64,000 nucleotides of DNA from VRUE01 sp963718755 (GTDB taxonomy: Bacteria; Actinomycetota; Thermoleophilia; Solirubrobacterales; 70-9). The notes beneath the pieces are model-generated. The model saw only the letters and a list, made by a program, of their open reading frames with translations. It searched no databases and was not told the DNA's origin. The stretch lies in contig OY970376.1 in NCBI GenBank assembly GCA_963718755.1, forward strand, positions 558,001 to 622,000, read 5' to 3'. The stretch's first letter is position 1. Every line of letters starts with the position of its first letter. The position numbers and the translations under genes are program-made. Of this stretch, positions 58,674-64,000 are shown piece after piece.

Positions 58674-59483
58674 CTACCCCTTCGGCGTACACGGAAAGCT
58701 CAGACTCGCGGAGAGCGTCGTCTCCTCGCCATCTTCGACCCCGTCGCGCACTTCGTCCTTGAAGGTACCCGAGCCTTTGGCCCAGATGACACCGGTCGGG
58801 CACTTGGTCAGGTCGAAGCTCTTGCGCTTGCCCCTATAGGTGTAGTGGCGCTTGATCTCGAAGTCGAAGTCGGTGACCGACCCGCTGCCGCCGGCGATCA
58901 CGGGGATCGCCGCCACGCCGCGCAATCCGTAGCGCCCAGCATTGACTCGCGTGAATTTGAACGTGCTGACGATCGCTGCCGGCGTCGGCACGGTGATGAA
59001 GGCATGCAGGAGCATCGTCGTCGTCCCGCCCCTGACGCCGCCGTTGAAGATCGTGATCGGGCTGATCACGTCGATCGGTCGCTGTTCGGGGAAGGCGATC
59101 TCGGCGGCCCCCACCCCGGTGCCGATGATCGCCTCGCCGCATGCCCGTTTCGCCGCCTTGGTGTCGCGCGCCACGAGCTGCGACCCCTTGCAGACCGGCA
59201 GGCCCTCGGCGTCGAATTTGCCGTTCTTGTCGATGTAGACGACCGCTTCCCGCAGAGCCGGCGGGTGGTTGCCGTCCGCAGTGGCGATCTGGCCGCGCGT
59301 ACGGAACGAGGCCGGCGCGAACTCGTCGCGCGGATAGGCACGCGGCGAGAGCTTGCCTTCGACCTTGAGGACCAGGTTGCCGACCCTGACGGTGGTCCAC
59401 TTAGCCGACGCCACCGCCGCTGCGGCGAAAAACATGATCAAGCAAACATTGAAGACCAGGAAGCCCTTACGTGCCTCGCCCAT
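58674..59483 (-). CDS. Secreted protein of unknown function
   Basis: 269 residues with an N-terminal hydrophobic segment (FLVFNVCLIMFFAAAAVASA) likely to be a signal peptide cleaved near SAKW. The mature part is beta-rich with four cysteines (LPVCKGS, RACGEA, LTKCPT, SFPCTP) and resembles repeats of a secreted family common in soil actinobacteria, with GNLVLKVEGKLSPRAYPRDE at the start. Not a named family to me. Start at 59483 has GGGAGGA 7 bp upstream. Divergent from PadR. Confidence 0.7.
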   Translation of the reverse strand: MGEARKGFLVFNVCLIMFFAAAAVASAKWTTVRVGNLVLKVEGKLSPRAYPRDEFAPASFRTRGQIATADGNHPPALREAVVYIDKNGKFDAEGLPVCKGSQLVARDTKAAKRACGEAIIGTGVGAAEIAFPEQRPIDVISPITIFNGGVRGGTTTMLLHAFITVPTPAAIVSTFKFTRVNAGRYGLRGVAAIPVIAGGSGSVTDFDFEIKRHYTYRGKRKSFDLTKCPTGVIWAKGSGTFKDEVRDGVEDGEETTLSASLSFPCTPKG

Positions 59484-59538
59484 CCGTCCTCCCTTCGTGC
59501 GGTGCCCATCTGAAAGCATTCCGCTTCGATATAACAGT

Positions 59539-59552
59539 TCTGATGCATCAGA
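59539..59552. promoter_or_regulatory. Palindromic operator candidate for PadR
   Basis: TCTGATGCATCAGA is an exact 14-bp palindrome in the 163-bp divergent region between the secreted-protein gene and padR. PadR proteins bind dyad sites close to their own promoters, so this is the likely operator. Confidence 0.55.
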
Positions 59553-59646
59553 TCGGATACCGAGACGTGTTTCAATTGGTTCCGCGAGACCGGTTCTGGA
59601 GATCGGTTCCCCAGACCCGATCGTCAGCCGTGAAGCCTGGGCGGCG

Positions 59647-60198
59647 ATGAAGCTCAAACCGATCTCCTACATGGTGCTCGGCATGCTGCGCCTTGGCGCG
59701 ACCTCCGGCTACGCGATCAAGAAGGCCGCAGACGCGGGAGCCACCGTCGTCTGGCCGGTCTCCCTAGCCCAGGTCTATCCCGAGCTGGCCCGCCTGGAGG
59801 AAGGTGGGTTGGTGACCCGTCGCGAGGACCCGCAGGGGGCACGAGCCCGCGCCCACTACGAGCTGACCGAGAAAGGTGAGGAGGCACTGCTCAACTGGCT
59901 GCGCTCTGCGCACGAAGTGCCATTCCAGTTTCGGGTCGAGGGGATGCTCCGCTTCCTCTTCGCCGATGCAGCGCCAAAGCAGGACCAAATCGAGATGGTG
60001 CGGCGGGCGCAGGAGCGGCTCCGCGACTACAGGCAACACATGTACGACAAAGACCTGCGTGGCGCGCTCATGGACTTCGAGGAGGGTGGAATTCGCATGC
60101 CTGTGCTTGCCGGGCTGTTCGGCGAGGCCCTGCTGCAACGCGGCGAGGAGTGGTTTGCCCAGCTGGAGGCCCAGCTGCGAGTCGAGCTCGAAGAATGA
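59647..60198 (+). CDS. PadR family transcriptional regulator
   Basis: 183 residues: winged helix with YMVLGMLRLGATSGYAIKKA (about 8-27), the QVYPELARLEEGGLVTRRED recognition and wing, then a C-terminal helical dimerisation domain (DQIEMVRRAQERLRDYRQHM). PadR proteins sense phenolics or other small molecules and commonly repress neighbouring genes. The ATG at 59647 is preferred because the frame upstream has no family sequence. An operator-like palindrome lies in the upstream divergent gap. Confidence 0.9.
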   Translation: MKLKPISYMVLGMLRLGATSGYAIKKAADAGATVVWPVSLAQVYPELARLEEGGLVTRREDPQGARARAHYELTEKGEEALLNWLRSAHEVPFQFRVEGMLRFLFADAAPKQDQIEMVRRAQERLRDYRQHMYDKDLRGALMDFEEGGIRMPVLAGLFGEALLQRGEEWFAQLEAQLRVELEE

Positions 60199-60206
60199 TG
60201 CGGGCT

Positions 60207-61214
60207 CTACGCCACGATCTCTATAGGTGACTCGCCGGCCTCCGCCGGCTTCTCCTCGGCCAACACTTTCTCCAGCGCCGCGATCGCCACCGCCAGCTGC
60301 TCTTCGTCGGGCTCGCGCGTGGTCAGGTTCTGCAGCATCAGGCCCGGCCACATCACCGCCCGTACCCAGCGTTTGCGACGGTTTTTGCCGGCCCACTTGA
60401 TCACCTCATAGGAGAGGCCGGCGATCAGCGGGATGCCGAGGATGCGCGAGGCGAGCAGCCAGTACCAGGCCGGCAGCCCGATCGGGGCGAAGACGAAGAT
60501 CGCCAGCACCATCACGATCAACAAGAAGCTGGTGCCGCAGCGTGGGTGCAAGCGCGAATAGAGCTTGGCTCGCGAAGGGACGAGTTCGTCTTCGGCCTCG
60601 TAACAGGAGATCGTCTTGTGCTCGGCGCCGTGGTACTCGAAGACCCGGCGCAGGTCCGGCAGGCGGCTGATCACGACGATGTAGCCGATGAAGATCGCCG
60701 TGCGCAGGATCCCCTCGACCAGCCAGAAGAGAAATGCGTTACCGAGCTGGTCCTTGATCAGGCTGGTCAATCCGACCGGGACGACGAAGAAGAGGCCGAT
60801 CGAGAGGGCCAGCGAGAGGACGATCGTCAGTCCCCAGATCCAGCCGCCGATCTCGTCCTTCTCGCCCTCCTCGTTCTCCTCCATCTGCGCGTTGGCGGAG
60901 ATCGCCAGGGCGCGGAAGCCGATCTTCAGCGACTCGCCGAGTGCGACGACGCCGCGAATGACTGGCACGCGCCAGAGGCGATGCCGCCTCGCCCAGGGCA
61001 CCAGTGCTTCGGAGCTGAGCTCGACCTGGCCCTCGGGGTTGCGAACGGCGACCGCCCAGGTCGAGACGCCGCGCATCATCACGCCCTCCAGCACCGCCTG
61101 TCCGCCGACCGGCGCGTCCCGCTTGGCGACCAGAGCGCCGTCGGGCATGCGAAGGGGGTCTGCTCCGTTCGAGGAGACGGCCTCAGCCGGCGGAGAGCCT
61201 GTCTCCGCGACCAT
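60207..61214 (-). CDS. DUF1385 membrane protein
   Basis: 335-residue DUF1385 (PF07136) protein, typical in Firmicutes, Chloroflexi and Actinobacteria. GGQAVLEGVMMRG at the N-terminus, the four membrane helices in the middle, EYHGAEHKTISCYEAEDELV, HPRCGTSFLLIVMVLAIFVF and SRILGIPLIAGLSYEVIKWA are all conserved. The gene is nearly always next to rpmE and prfA/prmC, as here; function is unknown. ATG at 61214, 3 bp after rpmE. Confidence 0.92.
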   Translation of the reverse strand: MVAETGSPPAEAVSSNGADPLRMPDGALVAKRDAPVGGQAVLEGVMMRGVSTWAVAVRNPEGQVELSSEALVPWARRHRLWRVPVIRGVVALGESLKIGFRALAISANAQMEENEEGEKDEIGGWIWGLTIVLSLALSIGLFFVVPVGLTSLIKDQLGNAFLFWLVEGILRTAIFIGYIVVISRLPDLRRVFEYHGAEHKTISCYEAEDELVPSRAKLYSRLHPRCGTSFLLIVMVLAIFVFAPIGLPAWYWLLASRILGIPLIAGLSYEVIKWAGKNRRKRWVRAVMWPGLMLQNLTTREPDEEQLAVAIAALEKVLAEEKPAEAGESPIEIVA

Positions 61215-61217
61215 GGC

Positions 61218-61433
61218 TTACCTCGAGGCCTTGGCGTGCTTGGCGGCGCGGCGCTGGAAACGCTCGACCCGCCCACCGGTGTCGACGAGCTTCTGCTTGC
61301 CGGTGTAGAACGGGTGGCACTCGGAGCAGAGCTCGACGTGCAGATCCGACACCGTCGCACGGGTGTAGAACTGGTTGCCGCACGAGCAATGCACATGAGC
61401 GAGCGTGTACTCGGGGTGAATTCCTGCCTTCAT
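61218..61433 (-). CDS. rpmE: 50S ribosomal protein L31
   Basis: 71-residue L31, zinc-binding form. Zinc Cys lie in HCSCGNQF and LCSECHPFYTG. MKAGIHPEYTLAHVHCSCGN is standard. The C+ form releases zinc when replaced by the C- paralogue under zinc limitation; no such paralogue is in the window. Usual neighbour of prmC/prfA and DUF1385. Confidence 0.97.
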   Translation of the reverse strand: MKAGIHPEYTLAHVHCSCGNQFYTRATVSDLHVELCSECHPFYTGKQKLVDTGGRVERFQRRAAKHAKASR

Positions 61434-61480
61434 TGCCAACAAGTCTAGAGAAGTGGGCAAGTGCTGCCGATAGCTGAGGG

Positions 61481-62998
61481 ATGAGCATTGGCGAACCGAG
61501 CGACCGCGGGCTTCCCCGGGGCATACGAATCGCGCTTTCGATCCTGTTGCTGGGCGGGACGCTCCTGGTCGCCCTGCACTACTGGCTCGGCGTTGGCAGC
61601 GGCCTTCATGCCGCAATTGGCGGCGTCGTTTACGACGGCGTGGTGCTGGGCGCAGGGCTCGCCTGCCTGGCCAGGGCGTCCGCTTTCGGGCGCGAGCGCC
61701 GCGCCTGGCAGCTGATCGGAGTAGCAATCCTCACTTGGGGAGCCGCCGAGGTCTACTGGTCGATCTTCATCGATGGCAATGCCGACGCTCCCTATCCCTC
61801 CCCCGCCGACGTCGGCTACCTCGCCTTCTATCCTCTTGCAATCGCCGGGCTGGTCCTGCTGGTAAGAGCGCGGGCGCAGGAAATCAACTGGCGCCTCTGG
61901 ATGGACGGGGTGATCGCGACTTTGGGGACCGCGGCCGTCGGTGCCGCCTTCGTCTTCGACTTCGTCGCCGACAAGGCCGAAGGGACCCCGCTGGAAATCG
62001 CCACCACTCTCGCCTACCCCCTCGGCGATATCGCGATGCTGGCCATAGTCGTCGGCATCATCGCGCTAACCGGCTGGCGCCCCGGTCGCACCTGGTCGAT
62101 GTTGTTGGCTGGCCTCGCGGCGCTGGTCGTCGCCGACATCGCCTACACCCTCCAGCTGACCGAGGAAGCCCTTCCCGGTGGCAACTGGGTCGAACCGATC
62201 TACCTGATCGGCGCGGTCTGCCTCGGTGCCTCGGTCTGGCAGCCCGCTGCCGCGACCGAGATCACCTCACCTCAGGAGCGGCGGCGCGAGATGGTCGTGC
62301 CGGCGGTCTTCGCGGGGGTGATGATCGGCCTCTTCGCGATCCAGTACTTCAGCGCCAGCAGCAGCCTCTCCACCGTCCTCTGGGCGGCGACGATGACCGC
62401 CGTGGTCGTCCGCCTCGGAATGAGCGACCGCGAGAACCGCGAGCTGCTCGAGCAGGTGCGGACCGACGCCTTGACCGGGCTCGGCAACCAGGGCCGGATG
62501 CAGGTCGACCTGCCGATCCGCGTCGCCCAGGCGAGCGAGAGCAAACCGATCTCGCTGCTGCTCTTCGACCTCAACGGCTTCAAGCACTACAACGACACCT
62601 TCGGCCACCCGGCCGGCGACGAGCTGCTCGTTCGCTTCGGCGCGGCACTCAGGCGCGCAGTCGGCGAAGACGGAGATGCCTACCGGATCGGCGGCGACGA
62701 GTTCTGTGTGCTGCTCAGCTGCGAGCGGGACCGCTTCGACGCGGTGAGCAAGGCTGCCGCCCAGGCGCTGACGGCCACCGGCCCGGGGTTCGCGGTGAGC
62801 TCCGCCTGGGGAGCGGTCGAAGTGCCGGCCGAGGAGGCCGAGGCCGGGGCCGCGCTGCAGCTGGCGGACACGCGCATGTACGCGCAGAAGGAGTCGCGAC
62901 GACTTGCCCATGCGGAGCTGCTCGAACCAACCGTGACCGCGGTCGGGGCCGGGAAAAGCGACGAAGAGGTCTCGCCCCTCCCCCGCCCCGCTACCTAG
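61481..62998 (+). CDS. Membrane GGDEF-domain protein (diguanylate cyclase)
   Basis: 505 residues with eight or more membrane helices in residues 15-315 and a C-terminal GGDEF domain: RTDALTGLGNQGRMQVDLPI, LLLFDLNGFKHYNDTFGHPA and the active-site RIGGDEFCVLL. The catalytic GGDEF is intact, so c-di-GMP synthesis is likely. The I-site RxxD position upstream is not evident. The N-terminal region resembles a membrane sensory domain of unknown ligand. ATG 61481 with a CTGAGGG purine stretch upstream. Converges on TetR, overlapping 8 bp. Confidence 0.9.
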   Translation: MSIGEPSDRGLPRGIRIALSILLLGGTLLVALHYWLGVGSGLHAAIGGVVYDGVVLGAGLACLARASAFGRERRAWQLIGVAILTWGAAEVYWSIFIDGNADAPYPSPADVGYLAFYPLAIAGLVLLVRARAQEINWRLWMDGVIATLGTAAVGAAFVFDFVADKAEGTPLEIATTLAYPLGDIAMLAIVVGIIALTGWRPGRTWSMLLAGLAALVVADIAYTLQLTEEALPGGNWVEPIYLIGAVCLGASVWQPAAATEITSPQERRREMVVPAVFAGVMIGLFAIQYFSASSSLSTVLWAATMTAVVVRLGMSDRENRELLEQVRTDALTGLGNQGRMQVDLPIRVAQASESKPISLLLFDLNGFKHYNDTFGHPAGDELLVRFGAALRRAVGEDGDAYRIGGDEFCVLLSCERDRFDAVSKAAAQALTATGPGFAVSSAWGAVEVPAEEAEAGAALQLADTRMYAQKESRRLAHAELLEPTVTAVGAGKSDEEVSPLPRPAT

Positions 62999-63626
62999 AG
63001 CTGAGGCCAGCGAGCAACGAATCAAGCGTGCGGCCGACGTCTTCCCTCATCTGCTCGGGATCGTCAGCGCGCGCCACCACCATCGCCGCCTCATCCAGAG
63101 CGCCCATCAGCACATGGGCCAGGGGGCGAACCGGCTGATCGGGGATCGCGCCCACCTCGATCGCAGCCTGCAGCGTCGCCTCGATCAAACCAAGTCCGTG
63201 CTCGGCGGCGATCTCTCGCCAACGGTCCCAGCCGAGCACCGACGGCCCGTCGAGCAGCGCTATCTGCTGGGCCTCGGGCTCGGTGCAGGCCGCCAGGAAC
63301 ATCTCGGCGCCGGCTCGCATCGCGTCGAGCGGCGCCGCCGCCCCACCTGAGAGCGCGCCTGAGGCGATCCTTTCCGCCAGCTCTCGCTCGACTCGTTCGT
63401 AGACCACCTCGAAGAGGTCCTTCTTGCCACCGAAATGGTGGTAGAGCGCTCCCCGGGTGACGCCGGCGGCGCGGACGATCTCCTCGGTCCCGACACCGCC
63501 GTAGCCGTGCTCGGCGAAAAGCGCCCGCGCCGCCTCGATCAGGGCCTCGCGGGTGGTCTCAGAACGCTCAGCTTGAGTGCGGCGCGGCGATTTCGGCGCC
63601 CGGTCAACGTTTGGTTTGACATTCAT
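62991..63626 (-). CDS. TetR family transcriptional regulator
   Basis: 211 residues with the usual N-terminal DNA-binding helices: TREALIEAARALFAEHGYGG, VGTEEIVRAAGVTRGALYHH, FGGKKDLFEVVYERVEREL (about 25-80). The C-terminal ligand domain is unclassified. Divergent from a hydrolase gene with a short palindrome at its start codon, so it likely represses both. ATG at 63626. Confidence 0.92.
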   Translation of the reverse strand: MNVKPNVDRAPKSPRRTQAERSETTREALIEAARALFAEHGYGGVGTEEIVRAAGVTRGALYHHFGGKKDLFEVVYERVERELAERIASGALSGGAAAPLDAMRAGAEMFLAACTEPEAQQIALLDGPSVLGWDRWREIAAEHGLGLIEATLQAAIEVGAIPDQPVRPLAHVLMGALDEAAMVVARADDPEQMREDVGRTLDSLLAGLSSR

Positions 63627-63638
63627 ACTGTCTGTATG
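63624..63638. promoter_or_regulatory. Palindromic operator candidate for TetR
   Basis: CATAC-TGTCT-GTATG is a perfect 5-bp dyad with 5-nt spacer overlapping the tetR start codon, within the 59-bp divergent gap. Size and place suit a TetR autorepression site. The downstream hydrolase would be co-regulated. Confidence 0.55.
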
Positions 63639-63685
63639 TAGCTTACGCGGCCCGTCGGTCGGAAACAACTCCCGAGGAGGGTGCA

Positions 63686-64000
63686 ATGAGCCAGTCAGAC
63701 CAGCGCCGCGAGATCGATCTACCCGCCGGAAGGATCCGCTACCGCGAGGCCGGCAAGGGCAAGCCAGTCGTCTTCGTCCACGGCTACCTGGTCGACGGCC
63801 GCCTTTGGGACGGTGTTGTCGACGGGCTCTCCGATCGCTTCCGCTGCCTCGCCCCCGACTGGCCGATCGGCGCTCAGCAGATCGCGATGAAGCCGGATGC
63901 GGACCTCTCCCCCTACGGCATCGCGGCGATCGTCGCCAGCTTTCTCGAGGCACTCGACCTCGAGGACGTGACGATCGTCGGCAACGACTCGGGCGGCGCG
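63686..64000 (+). CDS. Alpha/beta hydrolase (haloalkane dehalogenase/epoxide hydrolase-like), 3' end outside window
   Basis: Partial, 105 residues visible. PVVFVHGYLVDGRLWDGVVD holds the oxyanion HG, and TIVGNDSGGA supplies an Asp nucleophile in a GNDSGG elbow instead of Ser, typical of haloalkane dehalogenases and epoxide hydrolases. ATG at 63686 has GAGGAGGG just upstream. It is divergent from the TetR gene, suggesting TetR-controlled detoxification. Confidence 0.85.
   Translation, partial: MSQSDQRREIDLPAGRIRYREAGKGKPVVFVHGYLVDGRLWDGVVDGLSDRFRCLAPDWPIGAQQIAMKPDADLSPYGIAAIVASFLEALDLEDVTIVGNDSGGA

Overview
The window is a dense, high-GC bacterial chromosome segment with almost no long non-coding DNA. 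Gene content (ftsEX, short RNase R, smpB and ssrA, ECF sigma factor fused by overlap to ogt, prfB with a frameshift, DUF354 and LCP cell-envelope genes, an actinobacterial-style atpIBEFHAGDC operon) and codon use point to a mesophilic Actinomycetota, most probably class Thermoleophilia (Solirubrobacterales-like). That placement is inference from gene content, not from a marker-gene tree. There is no prophage, plasmid backbone, IS element, CRISPR array or tRNA that I can see.

Layout. 1-4.4 kb: an ABC-F ATPase, OsmC-like and metallo-hydrolase genes, and three small DUF genes lying just downstream of ssrA. 4.4-4.75 kb: tmRNA gene on the minus strand. 4.8-13 kb: a disulfide oxidoreductase, then a minus-strand operon ftsE-ftsX-ctpA-rnr-smpB and a membrane-anchored helix-hairpin-helix protein; with ssrA this groups the trans-translation machinery. 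13-24.7 kb: membrane protein, transketolase-nadA, an Fpg-family glycosylase with a cupredoxin, nadC, an AlbA_2-type regulator flanked by 10-bp iterated repeats, ECF sigma-ogt, an esterase, prfB. 24.8-38.8 kb: secA, hpf, comF, and a sugar-nucleotide/cell-surface polysaccharide block (two nucleotidyltransferases, ahcY, phosphoglucose/mannose isomerase, UDP-glucose dehydrogenase, LCP ligase, M20 peptidase). The dehydrogenase carries a 479-residue intein at its catalytic cysteine. 39.2-46.5 kb: complete F1Fo ATP synthase operon. 46.6-51.4 kb: wecA-like transferase, asnB, sugar transferase, DUF354 (envelope glycan assembly). 51.4-64 kb: NYN protein, glyA, secreted proteins, an adenylate/guanylate cyclase, Sua5, prmC-prfA, PadR, DUF1385, rpmE, a GGDEF protein, and a TetR/hydrolase divergent pair.

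The most unusual content is not protein-coding. Three unrelated families of dispersed inverted-repeat elements occur, each in two copies: family 1 at 6156-6267 and 24709-24824, family 2 at 31348-31397 and 49673-49722, family 3 at 38871-39008 and 39091-39245. In each family a short unpaired or loop sequence is conserved while the helices change sequence and stay complementary, which is the signature of selection on (or replication of) a folded structure. Several element arms begin exactly at the stop codon of the gene before them, and the same is true of a simple inverted repeat that fills the prfA-prmC gap. These may be structured RNA/DNA elements, palindromic mobile elements or processing/termination signals; I do not recognise them from known families.
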